IMG/VR virus record: IMGVR_UViG_3300047552_001328 | Location: 1-42,759 of that record | DNA from: a virus | DNA: 42,759 nt | Strand: one strand, 5' to 3' | Shown: one piece after another, positions 1-7,653 of the stretch | Layout: every line of letters starts with the position of its first letter | Position numbering within the stretch: position 1 is the first letter of the stretch | The notes under the pieces: model-generated | The model's input: only the letters and a program-made list of their open reading frames with translations | Database searches by the model: none | What the model was told of the DNA's origin: nothing | Translations under genes and position numbers: made by a program

Positions 1-134
1 GTTATGAGAATAACAGTCGTGTACATGGTGATGAACAGGTAGATAGTATTTGTAAATCGATTGCTGAGTTTGGTTTTACCAATCCGTTATTGCTGGGTAT
101 AGTCGTTTTATTGTGTCGGTTAAGTTTGGTATAA
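1..134 (+). pseudogene. ParB-like (ParB/sulfiredoxin-fold) gene, 5' fragment truncated by the TnpB element
   Basis: An open frame enters at base 1 (codons in phase with base 3) and encodes YENNSRVHGDEQVDSICKSI followed by AEFGFTNPLLL. This matches the start of ParB-like nuclease domains, often fused to phage DNA methyltransferases, where a motif like NARxHxxxQVxxIxxSIxEFGFxNP is typical. Homology stops after NPLLL (about base 95). The frame then reads a hydrophobic nonsense tail and stops at 132-134, just before tnpB. The rest of a ParB or ParB-methylase gene is absent, because the terminase gene follows tnpB directly. If the window is circular, the gene begins at 42744 (ATG CCT AAA TTT TCA C) and joins in frame. 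The family call is from the motif only; I infer the protein is non-functional. Confidence 0.7.
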
Positions 135-137
135 GCC

Positions 138-1391
138 ATGACAATTCGCGCATATAAACAACAGATTTTTCCGAATGCAGAGCAAAAGGAACTCCTTGAA
201 AGTTATCAAAGCGCATCCCGTTTTGTCTGGAATTTTGGGTTATCCATGATTAGCAAATCTTATGCAAGACGCAAAGATAAAACTAATTGGATGACGGTAT
301 CCAAGCTAATCACCCAGCTAAAGAAAACCAGTCGGTATGAATGGCTTAATGATGTTCCATCCGATGTAGTCGCACAAAAACTCAGAGATTTAGACCGTGC
401 TTATCAAAATTTCTTTGCCAAACGTGCCAAGTATCCAAGATTTAGAAAAAAAGGATCATCCTGGTCAATCCGTTTTTGTTTTGATAATCGGCATACAGGA
501 AAAATCAAGTCGTGGGCAAATGGTGAAATGGTATTACCAAAGATTGGGAAAATAAAACTAAGTCAAAAACTGGCAAATGGAATGCCTAAATTAATCACGA
601 TAAGCAAAGATGGAACAGGGGCTTATTTTGCCAGTTACACAGTAGAACAAAATATTAAACACAAGCCAAAAACAGGTTCAATGGTCGGTATTGATATGGG
701 TATCAAATCATTAGCTACCTTATCGAATGGTCAAGTGATTGAAAACCCACAATTTCTAAAGTCCATGTTAAAGACTTTGCGCAAGCGGCAAAAATCGCTA
801 TCCAGAAAGCACAAAGGCTCAAACAGATGGAAAAAACAGGCACAGCGTGTTGCTAAAACACACGCAAAAGTACGGAACAGTCGGCGTGATTACCTACACA
901 AAGCAACTACGGCAATTGTCGAAAACCAAGACATCATTGTTGTCGAGTCCCTTCGTGTAGCCAACATGGTAAAAAATAGCCGATTGTCCCGTTCCATTAG
1001 CGATACCAGCATGAGCGAATTTATTTCCATGCTGGAATATAAGTGCGAATGGTACGGGAAAGAATTTATCAAGGTAGACACCTGGTTTGCGAGTTCAAAG
1101 ACTTGCTCCTGTTGTGGTCACAAGCTTGATGAACTGGATTTATCAACCCGAAGCTGGGAGTGTCCCAAGTGCAAGACAAGACACGAGCGAGACTTCAATG
1201 CCTCGAAAAATATTCTAGCTGAAGGATTGAGGATAACGGGGAGAACCCGCGAATCCGATAAGGATGTTAAAAATTGCGTGGACTTTTCGGCTCTGGCTTC
1301 CGTGTTGAACGGCAGTGAAACTGAAAAGGAAGAAGCGCGAATCGTAGGCGAACCGAATATTCTGTATGAAACGGGCTTGAGGAGCGCATGA
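138..1391 (+). CDS. tnpB: TnpB-family RNA-guided endonuclease (IS200/IS605-type element, no TnpA)
   Basis: This 417-aa protein has the TnpB architecture: an N-terminal helix-turn-helix (OrfB_IS605 type), a central wedge region, and a split RuvC nuclease with all three acidic residues, D186 (in GIDMG), E270 (in VVESLR) and D352 (in RDFNAS). A zinc ribbon (C323, C326, C342, C345) lies between the last two. TnpB proteins cut DNA guided by an RNA transcribed from the element's right end. The intact triad argues against a dead regulator (TldR-like). No TnpA transposase is present, so movement would need help in trans. The element sits inside a ParB-like gene, and its last codons overlap the terminase small-subunit start; the GGAG ribosome binding site of that gene lies within tnpB codons. 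Alternative: a captured accessory nuclease no longer mobile. Confidence 0.9.
   Translation: MTIRAYKQQIFPNAEQKELLESYQSASRFVWNFGLSMISKSYARRKDKTNWMTVSKLITQLKKTSRYEWLNDVPSDVVAQKLRDLDRAYQNFFAKRAKYPRFRKKGSSWSIRFCFDNRHTGKIKSWANGEMVLPKIGKIKLSQKLANGMPKLITISKDGTGAYFASYTVEQNIKHKPKTGSMVGIDMGIKSLATLSNGQVIENPQFLKSMLKTLRKRQKSLSRKHKGSNRWKKQAQRVAKTHAKVRNSRRDYLHKATTAIVENQDIIVVESLRVANMVKNSRLSRSISDTSMSEFISMLEYKCEWYGKEFIKVDTWFASSKTCSCCGHKLDELDLSTRSWECPKCKTRHERDFNASKNILAEGLRITGRTRESDKDVKNCVDFSALASVLNGSETEKEEARIVGEPNILYETGLRSA
1225..1365 (+). ncRNA. Candidate TnpB guide RNA (omegaRNA/reRNA) scaffold and right end
   Basis: In TnpB-only elements the guide RNA scaffold overlaps the 3' end of tnpB and the element's right end. 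Here the last codons show matching signs: a CGGG/CCCG hairpin near 1237-1251, and a GAAGC...AATCGTAGGCGAACC segment at 1333-1356 that resembles conserved right-end sequence. The protein tail after the RuvC III motif (DFNAS) is also low in recognisable protein conservation. The 3' boundary, and so the guide, cannot be fixed by eye. If it is near 1360-1365, the guide would be read from the terminase leader. Confidence 0.25.
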
Positions 1392-2065
1392 TGAATTCTA
1401 TAGCAGGCATTTTCAACACAACTGAGGTTGAAGTGCAACGCCTGGTAGATGATGGGATTATTCCGCGTCCTGTTAATGGGCAATACGATCTGGTGGCGTG
1501 TGTGCGTAGTTATATTACCTACTTGAGAGAGCCACAGTTTTTAAGTAAAAATGAATTGGCTAAGCGCATGGATTTATCAGAAAGGACGGTTTCGGACGTG
1601 TTGCGAGATTTGGCATTAGACTTCAGAACTACGCCATACACGACCATCATTATTGCCTATATTCGGAAATTAAGAGAAGCGGCGGCGGGTCGCAATACCA
1701 GCGATCACCAGATTGATGCCGCGATTGCCCGAACCCGAAAAGATAATATGGCTGCTGAAATGCTTGAAATGCAGATTAAAGAAAAAGCAGGCACGCTTAT
1801 TCCAGTCTCTAAAGTTGAGCCATTCATAACAAGTTTAATCATCGCCGCCCGTCAACAGTTGATAAACCTACCGCGTAAATGGTCACAAGAGTTACAAGCC
1901 ATTCACAACCTTGATGTGGATGAGCAATATTTTTTAATGGATGTAAATGACGCACTTAACCAATTATCAAACGCTGACGTTTTCAGCGATGACGACAATG
2001 ACGCGTCGAGTGATGAAAGCCTGGGCAGTCCCAGAGAAATTGCCGATTTTGCAATGGTCGATTAA
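1391..2065 (+). CDS. Terminase small subunit (Nu1-like)
   Basis: A DNA-packaging protein that recognises the phage packaging site and recruits the large subunit. The N-terminus carries a Nu1-type winged helix (about residues 1-48: IAGIFNTTEVEVQRLVDDG, then a YDLVACVRSYI segment). A second helix-turn-helix follows (about 50-100, NELAKRMDLSERTVSDVLRD). The rest is helical with an acidic C-terminus (DDDNDASSDES). It lies directly upstream of the large subunit, as in lambda. Two adjacent ATG codons exist at 1388 and 1391. The AGGAG at 1380-1384 is better spaced from 1391, so I chose that. The ribosome binding site lies inside the end of tnpB. The last ~115 bases overlap the longest large-subunit frame. 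Confidence 0.82.
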   Translation: MNSIAGIFNTTEVEVQRLVDDGIIPRPVNGQYDLVACVRSYITYLREPQFLSKNELAKRMDLSERTVSDVLRDLALDFRTTPYTTIIIAYIRKLREAAAGRNTSDHQIDAAIARTRKDNMAAEMLEMQIKEKAGTLIPVSKVEPFITSLIIAARQQLINLPRKWSQELQAIHNLDVDEQYFLMDVNDALNQLSNADVFSDDDNDASSDESLGSPREIADFAMVD

Positions 2066-3959
2066 GTACCGTTATTTTAGTGAGCAAGCCAGCGCATTAC
2101 CTGGGCGTTATTCCACACTGTACACGCCTTGGATACCGTTCATTTTGGATGCGCTTAACGACAAAGATACGCGGGAAGTCTGGATTTTAAAATCCGCTGG
2201 TGTTAGTCATACCGAGGGCGTGTTAAACAACTGGCTGGGCTGGATAATGGACGTAGACCCGTCGGGCGTAATGGGGTTGTTTCCAAAAGACGAACTGTCA
2301 ACAAAATTCATTGATGAAAAATTTGTACCGATGGTGAAATCCACTAAGCGGTTGCAAAGCAAAATTGACGTGATGACGCAACGCAAGGGCAGTCGTCAGC
2401 ACTATAAAAAATTCTTAGGCGGGTTTTTATCGTTAGTCAGTGCCAACGTTATCGCCAATGTTCAATCGACGCATTTGAAACGTGCATTTATTGAAGAGCC
2501 CGACCGTTGTACAGCCAATGCAAGCGGTCAAGGCTCTCCTATAAGTAGCTTGCGCGATAGGATTAAAACCTATCCAGACAGCAAATTATTGGCGGGTGGT
2601 TCGCCTGGTATTTTGGGTTTATCCGTTACCCATGCTGAATATTTGGCAGGCGATCAACGACAGTTTTATGTGCCTTGCCATGATTGCGGTAAATCGCATG
2701 TTTTGCATTGGGATTATGTCACATGGGATGACGATCACAACCAAGTGCCAGACGAAGTGTATGGAACAGCCAAGCCTGAAACCGCGCGGTACGTCTGTCC
2801 GCATTGCGGATCTATGTGGACTAACATTCAGAAAAACCTGAATGTCAGAAATTTAACGTGTGAAGCAACCAAGCCATTCAATGGTATAGCCAGTTTTTAC
2901 ATTAACGCCCTTTATAGCGCGTTCCCTGGCGATACCTTGCAGCGATTAGTTGAACGTTATCTGAAAGCCTTGAAAAAAAGCGAGGAAGGCGATCAATCGG
3001 ACATGATTGTTTTTGTCACAACCGCGTTGGGCTTGCCTTATGAATACAAAGGCGATGCACCCGACGAAGACAAATTGGCAGAACTGGAACTCGATTACAA
3101 GCCGCTCAATGCTCCAAACGGCGTTTTAAAAATAACGGCGGGTGTTGACTTCCAGTCAAGCGGTCGGATAGCGATACAAGTCATCGGCGCGGGGCGTGGT
3201 GAAGAAATCTGGGTTTTGTATTTTGATGAAATCTACGGAAACATCACCGACAAAACGGACCCGATCTGGAACGAACTTGAAAAGTTTTTAACACAACCTA
3301 TTCGACACCAAAGCGGCAAATATTTACATATATCGGCTGCCAGTTTTGACACGTCGGACGGTAACACAGCTGACAACGTTTATGACTTTATTCGTACGTT
3401 TAATCGTAGGCATTCTAGTATTGATGCGATGGCGGTCAAAGGGTCATCAACTGACTACGGTAGCAAGGAAATTTTTAGCAAACCTAAAACGCCGCTGGAT
3501 ACGCGCGGTAAACAAAATACCAAGAGTCAAAAGTACGGACTCCGTGTTTTTATGGTGGGTACGCATAAGGCAAAGGACTTGATTTATTCTCGGTTGAAAC
3601 TGTCAGGTTTTGGAGCAGGGCGTTTGCATTTTTACAAGCATATGCGTTCTGACTATTTCAAACAATTGACCAGTGAGGTCAAAGTGCCACACAAAACCGC
3701 CCGTGGTAAAGAAGAGTACAAGAAAAAATCAGGTGTCAATAATGAAGCACTTGACACTTTGGGCTATGCAATCCATGCGCTACGGTCTACAGGTTTTCAT
3801 TTGTACACCGAGGCAAAATACCAACGCCTTGAAACTGAGTTAATGCAAGCCAGTATTTTTGAAATTGAAAATAATGATAGCGTGGCGATGATTGAATTAC
3901 CGCCGCCACCAGTAAGCAAAACCGCTCCTAGGGTCATATCAATGCGGAACAACACATGA
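1947..3959 (+). CDS. Terminase large subunit (gpA family ATPase-nuclease)
   Basis: The motor and endonuclease that fills the capsid. It has the gpA-family signature: ALPGRYSTLYTP, then the ATPase P-loop region LKSAGVSHTEG (residues 81-91 of the longest frame), then IEEPDR as the Walker B-like acidic box. A zinc-ribbon-like pair (CHDCGKSH and CPHCGSMW) follows, and the nuclease half begins near AGVDFQSSGR. The length of about 650 aa is normal for the family. The start is uncertain: ATGs at 1947, 1989, 1998 and 2013 are all in frame and none has a clear ribosome binding site. The conserved region begins around VPEKLPILQW, so a start at 1989-2013 is as likely as 1947. The P-loop lacks the usual VGKT/VGYS core. 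Confidence 0.93.
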   Translation: MTHLTNYQTLTFSAMTTMTRRVMKAWAVPEKLPILQWSIKYRYFSEQASALPGRYSTLYTPWIPFILDALNDKDTREVWILKSAGVSHTEGVLNNWLGWIMDVDPSGVMGLFPKDELSTKFIDEKFVPMVKSTKRLQSKIDVMTQRKGSRQHYKKFLGGFLSLVSANVIANVQSTHLKRAFIEEPDRCTANASGQGSPISSLRDRIKTYPDSKLLAGGSPGILGLSVTHAEYLAGDQRQFYVPCHDCGKSHVLHWDYVTWDDDHNQVPDEVYGTAKPETARYVCPHCGSMWTNIQKNLNVRNLTCEATKPFNGIASFYINALYSAFPGDTLQRLVERYLKALKKSEEGDQSDMIVFVTTALGLPYEYKGDAPDEDKLAELELDYKPLNAPNGVLKITAGVDFQSSGRIAIQVIGAGRGEEIWVLYFDEIYGNITDKTDPIWNELEKFLTQPIRHQSGKYLHISAASFDTSDGNTADNVYDFIRTFNRRHSSIDAMAVKGSSTDYGSKEIFSKPKTPLDTRGKQNTKSQKYGLRVFMVGTHKAKDLIYSRLKLSGFGAGRLHFYKHMRSDYFKQLTSEVKVPHKTARGKEEYKKKSGVNNEALDTLGYAIHALRSTGFHLYTEAKYQRLETELMQASIFEIENNDSVAMIELPPPPVSKTAPRVISMRNNT

Positions 3960-4186
3960 CAGACATTAGTGTTTTAAGAACTCGATTATCCGAAGCAGAA
4001 GAGGCATATCATCAACTGCAAATGGGAGCAAAAGAGCAAGAAATGCAACTTAACGGGCGGCGGGTGGTTTATACGCCTGCCAATATTACCCAGTTGCGGG
4101 GTTATATCAGTGATTTAAAAGCCCAGATTGCTAAGCTTGATGGTTCGGCAAATGGTCGCAAACATCCCATTTATTTACGCCCATGA
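3956..4186 (+). CDS. Head-tail joining protein, gpW-like
   Basis: A 76-aa protein in the position of lambda gpW (between gpA and gpB), which closes the filled head and prepares tail joining. The N-terminal helix (LRTRLSEAEEAYHQLQMG), the central GRRVVYTPANITQLRGYISDL segment and the short C-terminal tail follow the gpW pattern of helix, beta-hairpin, helix. The start overlaps the large-subunit stop by 4 bases (ATGA), implying coupled translation. The length is close to lambda gpW (68 aa). Confidence 0.85.
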   Translation: MTDISVLRTRLSEAEEAYHQLQMGAKEQEMQLNGRRVVYTPANITQLRGYISDLKAQIAKLDGSANGRKHPIYLRP

Positions 4187-4380
4187 ATTTTATTGAAATA
4201 ACGCCAGTATTAATAAATGCTCCTGAGCAACCATTAAAAATGTTATGTGAACCAGCTAATTGTTGGTTTTTTGAAATGCCAGATGGAAGTTGTAAAGTTG
4301 CTGTTATTGGTGACGAAAGAGCTTATTTAATTCGTGAATCATACAAAGATATAAAAGAAATTTTATCGAGTCATAAATGA
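4183..4380 (+). CDS. Small protein of unknown function between gpW and portal
   Basis: A 65-aa protein that I do not recognise. It overlaps the gpW stop by 4 bases, and its own stop overlaps the portal start by 4 bases, so it belongs to the packaging operon. The order of elements (FIEITPVLIN, then CWFFEMPDGSC, then VAVIGDERAYLIRES and a C-terminal helix KDIKEIL) suggests a small beta-barrel with a terminal helix. Lambda has no gene at this spot. It could be an accessory connector protein or a moron; base composition is like its neighbours. Confidence 0.7.
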   Translation: MNFIEITPVLINAPEQPLKMLCEPANCWFFEMPDGSCKVAVIGDERAYLIRESYKDIKEILSSHK

Positions 4381-5966
4381 ATAATATCCAGCTCCTAGAC
4401 CATCGCGGTCAACCTATGGCATATCAAGACACCGCACACCACGCCGCGTCTTTAACCCGTCAACCAATGCGCGGCTGGAATCCGTCGTTAAATTCTGCTG
4501 ATGCTGACTTGTTAGACGAATTACCCGCGATTGTCGCACGCTCTAATGACATGACGCGCAACAATGGCGTGGCGGCGGGTTATCCGCAAACGCTGGTTGA
4601 TAATGTCATTGGTGCTGAATTACGCCTATCATCAAAACCTGATTATCGTGCGTTAGGACAGACAAAGGAATGGTCTGACGAATGGAGTCAACAAGTTGAG
4701 GCATTATGGCGTGGCTATTCCCAGTCAAAGGAATGTAGCGCGGCGAATGATATGACGTTAGGCGGACAAGCACAGCTCGCATTCCGAACCGCGATTATAG
4801 GTGGCGAGGCGTTGGCATTGCCGTTGTGGTTAGAAAATCGGAAATACAAAACGACCTTGATGTTGATAGACCCAAGCCGTCTATCCAATCCCAACATGCA
4901 AATGAATAGTGTTACCTTGCGCAATGGTATCGAGATAAACGAGTATGGAGAGCCTTTAGCCTACCATATCCAAAAAGACACCACGCCTGGCGTGATGGGG
5001 TTAAATTTTAAAAGTTTCTTATGGGACAAGATACCCGCTCGCACATCATGGGGGAGAAAACGGGTTATCCATGCGCACGATAAAGAGCGCACAGGACAGA
5101 CGCGCGGTAAACCGTTCATTGCATCAGTATTAGGCGATTTTAAACGCGCTGGACAGTTCCAAAATGTCACATTGGATACAGCGGTAGCAAATTCACTGGT
5201 GGCGGCGTTTATTGAAACATCCATGAGCGGCGCGGATTTGGCTGAGCATTTTGGTGATACCTACCAGCCTTATGATGATAGCCGCCGCGATTGGAATGTA
5301 AAAATGGAAGGCGGCGGGGCATTAATACCGCTCGCACCTGGTGACAGAGTTGCACCTTATCTGCCAAACAATCAAGGTGCTGATTTTGGGCAGTTTATGG
5401 AAGCCGCTTATCGCAATATCGCCGCTGGTTTGCACATCCCTTATGAATTACTCCTGAAAGATTTTAGCAAAACGTCCTATTCGTCAGCTCGCGCCGCCAT
5501 GCTGGAAGCGTGGCGTTTTTTTATGGGGCGTAGAAATTGGCTAGCTAATAATTTTTATCAGGAAATATACGAGCTATGGCTTGAGGAAATTGTTAACGAT
5601 GGTTTAATTGATGCACCTGATTTTTACCACGTTCAAAACGGTCGGATAATCGGCATTAACAAAGCCTATTCTAAGGCTAAGTGGATAGGACCGCCGCGCG
5701 GTTGGGTTGACCCTGCAAAAGAAGTCGTCGGGGCAAAACTCAGAATGGAATACCTGCTATCTACTCAAGAAGATGAATGTGCTGAGCAAGGCAAGGATTA
5801 TGAAGAGGTACAGGATCAACGCTTAAGCGAATTACAACGGGCGTTGAAAATGGTCAAAGAAGCTGGATTACCTGAACATGTAGCATACAGCATAGCGGGT
5901 TTTACTACGATTGACCCCATGATTATTCAGAATGCCATGAACCAGCCGCCCGCTGGTCAAATGTAA
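4377..5966 (+). CDS. Portal protein (lambda gpB family)
   Basis: The dodecameric ring at the capsid vertex through which DNA enters and leaves. The 529-aa length and the sequence match the lambda-type portal family: an N-terminal segment with ARSNDMTRNNGVAAGYPQTL, the central crown-wing region, and the conserved GLHIPYELLLKDFSKTSYSS and ARAAMLEAWRFFMGRR block (about residues 350-385). This is followed by the WIGPPRGWVDPAKE segment and an acidic, glutamine-rich tail. It is coupled to the upstream gene by an ATGA overlap. An intrinsic terminator follows 20 bases after the stop. Confidence 0.95.
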   Translation: MNNIQLLDHRGQPMAYQDTAHHAASLTRQPMRGWNPSLNSADADLLDELPAIVARSNDMTRNNGVAAGYPQTLVDNVIGAELRLSSKPDYRALGQTKEWSDEWSQQVEALWRGYSQSKECSAANDMTLGGQAQLAFRTAIIGGEALALPLWLENRKYKTTLMLIDPSRLSNPNMQMNSVTLRNGIEINEYGEPLAYHIQKDTTPGVMGLNFKSFLWDKIPARTSWGRKRVIHAHDKERTGQTRGKPFIASVLGDFKRAGQFQNVTLDTAVANSLVAAFIETSMSGADLAEHFGDTYQPYDDSRRDWNVKMEGGGALIPLAPGDRVAPYLPNNQGADFGQFMEAAYRNIAAGLHIPYELLLKDFSKTSYSSARAAMLEAWRFFMGRRNWLANNFYQEIYELWLEEIVNDGLIDAPDFYHVQNGRIIGINKAYSKAKWIGPPRGWVDPAKEVVGAKLRMEYLLSTQEDECAEQGKDYEEVQDQRLSELQRALKMVKEAGLPEHVAYSIAGFTTIDPMIIQNAMNQPPAGQM

Positions 5967-5985
5967 GATTAACCTAACATTTAAC

Positions 5986-6009
5986 AAACCGCCTAACGGC
6001 GGTTTTTTT
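5986..6009 (+). terminator. Intrinsic terminator between portal and protease genes
   Basis: The arms ACCGCC and GGCGGT pair around a TAAC loop and are followed by seven T. It lies inside the structural operon, so full-length late transcription must pass it; Q-dependent antitermination would allow this. A near twin follows the tail tube gene at 11310. Confidence 0.8.
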
Positions 6010-6032
6010 ATGTCCAAATAAAAAGCGAACCC

Positions 6033-7286
6033 ATGAAAAACAAACACATCAATCATTATTTAACGTCGGGCGATCCGTGGGCTATACAAGACGGCTGGCT
6101 GGAAACAATCCACACGATAGCAAACCGCGATCACGATTATCAAGCCGTTATTGCGCAACGTGGCGAACCGTTAAAAAACACGCGCACGGTTGAAAAACGC
6201 GGTTCTGTTGCTGTTATTCCGTTAACGGGTGTGATTTTTCCACGCGCTAATTTGATGACTGAATTATCAGGGGCAACAAGCCTTGAAATATTCGCATTGG
6301 ATTTTAACGCCGCGTTAAATGACCCAGCTATTACCGCTATTGTCATCAATGCAGACAGCCCAGGCGGCGTGACAACGGGCATTAACGAAATGTCTAACAT
6401 GATTCGTAATGCGTCCAAGCCTGTCACAACCTACGTTTCGGGGGCTGCGGCTTCTGCCATGTATTACATCGCCGCTGGCAGTCATAGCATTGTGATGGAT
6501 GCAATGGCGATGGTGGGTAGTATTGGCGTAGTGACTCAAATACGCGGCAAAAATGATGATGGTTCGTTAGAAATCGTTTCTAGCAACGCACCCGACAAAC
6601 GCCCTGATACAACCACAGCCGAAGGCAAGGCGGTTTATCAAAAAATGATAGATGATTTGGAATCAGTTTTTATTCAATCGGTTGCCAGTTTTAGAAATTT
6701 AACCACTGAACAGGTTACCGCCATTCGCGGCGGTATGTTAGTCGGTCAAAAAGCAGTTGATGCTGGCTTAGCCGATACGCTTGGTAGTCTTGAGGGCGTT
6801 ATCAATCAACTTAACAACAACTCCACACCCACCACAACAAAACGAGGCAATCCGATGGATTTATCCACACTTAAAGCCGAACATCCCGCGCTGTATCAAG
6901 CCGTGCTGGATGAAGGTAAACAATCCATGCAGTCCGATCTGCAATCAACCGCCGCCAGCGCAACCACTACCGAACGCGCTCGCATATCTGCAATCCTGGC
7001 AAGTGACGAAGCAAAAGGGCGTGAAACCTTAGCGCAACACTTAGCATTTAACACTGCCACCACACCCGATGACGCTAAAGCCATGCTAACCGCCGCGCCG
7101 ATAGCGTCACCACAATCACAATCCGCCGCGCCTAATCCATTTGCACAAGCGATGGCAGGCGTTGGCAATCCACAAGTTAAACCTGATGGCACCGCAAATG
7201 CCGAAGGTGATGAGCAAGTTCAGTTGTTGGCAAGTGCAGCCGAAGCCGCCGCGATTGTCAACAAAATGAGGGGAGTAAAAGCATGA
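6033..7286 (+). CDS. Capsid maturation protease, S49/SppA family (gpC-like) with C-terminal scaffold region
   Basis: A serine protease that processes portal and scaffold during head assembly. The N-terminal ~270 residues show the S49 fold: VAVIPLTGVIFPR, INADSPGG, and YVSGAAASAMYYIA with the nucleophile serine in AASA, then MVGSIGVV. The C-terminal ~143 residues are helical and alanine/glutamine-rich, as in lambda C/Nu3. An internal start at 6855 with its own ribosome binding site would make the scaffold separately. The gene follows a terminator and overlaps the next gene by 4 bases. Confidence 0.93.
   Translation: MKNKHINHYLTSGDPWAIQDGWLETIHTIANRDHDYQAVIAQRGEPLKNTRTVEKRGSVAVIPLTGVIFPRANLMTELSGATSLEIFALDFNAALNDPAITAIVINADSPGGVTTGINEMSNMIRNASKPVTTYVSGAAASAMYYIAAGSHSIVMDAMAMVGSIGVVTQIRGKNDDGSLEIVSSNAPDKRPDTTTAEGKAVYQKMIDDLESVFIQSVASFRNLTTEQVTAIRGGMLVGQKAVDAGLADTLGSLEGVINQLNNNSTPTTTKRGNPMDLSTLKAEHPALYQAVLDEGKQSMQSDLQSTAASATTTERARISAILASDEAKGRETLAQHLAFNTATTPDDAKAMLTAAPIASPQSQSAAPNPFAQAMAGVGNPQVKPDGTANAEGDEQVQLLASAAEAAAIVNKMRGVKA
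6855..7286 (+). CDS. Nested scaffold protein (Nu3-like), internal start in the protease gene
   Basis: An in-frame ATG at 6855 (MDLSTLKAEHPALYQAVLDE) is preceded by GAGG at 6844-6847, seven bases upstream, inside the protease gene. Translation from here gives a 143-aa helical protein ending at the protease stop. This mirrors lambda Nu3, which is read from inside gene C and forms the internal scaffold around which gpE assembles. MDLSTLKAEHPALYQA resembles scaffold starts in other lambda-like phages. Internal initiation is inferred; the ribosome binding site and frame are seen. Confidence 0.7.
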   Translation: MDLSTLKAEHPALYQAVLDEGKQSMQSDLQSTAASATTTERARISAILASDEAKGRETLAQHLAFNTATTPDDAKAMLTAAPIASPQSQSAAPNPFAQAMAGVGNPQVKPDGTANAEGDEQVQLLASAAEAAAIVNKMRGVKA

Positions 7287-7651
7287 GCATTGCATCAAGA
7301 GAAGAAAGCACATTCACGCCCGACCGTTTAGTCGTGTGTGACGAAGTGTTAAGCGATCAAATCACGCTGTTGTCAGGTCAAAACCTGGCACGCGGTGCGG
7401 TCGTTGGCAAAATCACCGCGTCGGGTAAATATAAACTGTCGTTATCCGCGTCAACCGACGGGTCTGAAGTACCAAGCCGAATTCTGGCACATGATACGGA
7501 TGCCAGCGGTGGCGATACGCTTACGCCTGCTTATTACAACGGGGATTTTGATGCCAATGCCGTCATTTTGGGTACTGGACATACCGTTGCCAGCGTCTTT
7601 GAGGGCTTGCGCTCACAAGGCATTAATTTAATCAACACAATTAAGGGCTAA
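7283..7651 (+). CDS. Head decoration protein (gpD family)
   Basis: A 122-aa protein that trims the expanded capsid at three-fold sites and stabilises it against DNA pressure. The FTPDRLVVCDEVL start, the central ARGAVVGKITASGKYKL strand region and ILAHDTDASGG are typical of the gpD-like beta-tulip family. The place between protease/scaffold and major capsid gene is as in lambda. It overlaps the protease stop by 4 bases. Confidence 0.9.
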   Translation: MSIASREESTFTPDRLVVCDEVLSDQITLLSGQNLARGAVVGKITASGKYKLSLSASTDGSEVPSRILAHDTDASGGDTLTPAYYNGDFDANAVILGTGHTVASVFEGLRSQGINLINTIKG

Positions 7652-7653
7652 TC

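Noticed and set aside
138-1391. TnpB as a catalytically dead regulator (TldR-like)
   Set aside because: All three RuvC acidic residues and the zinc-ribbon cysteines are present.
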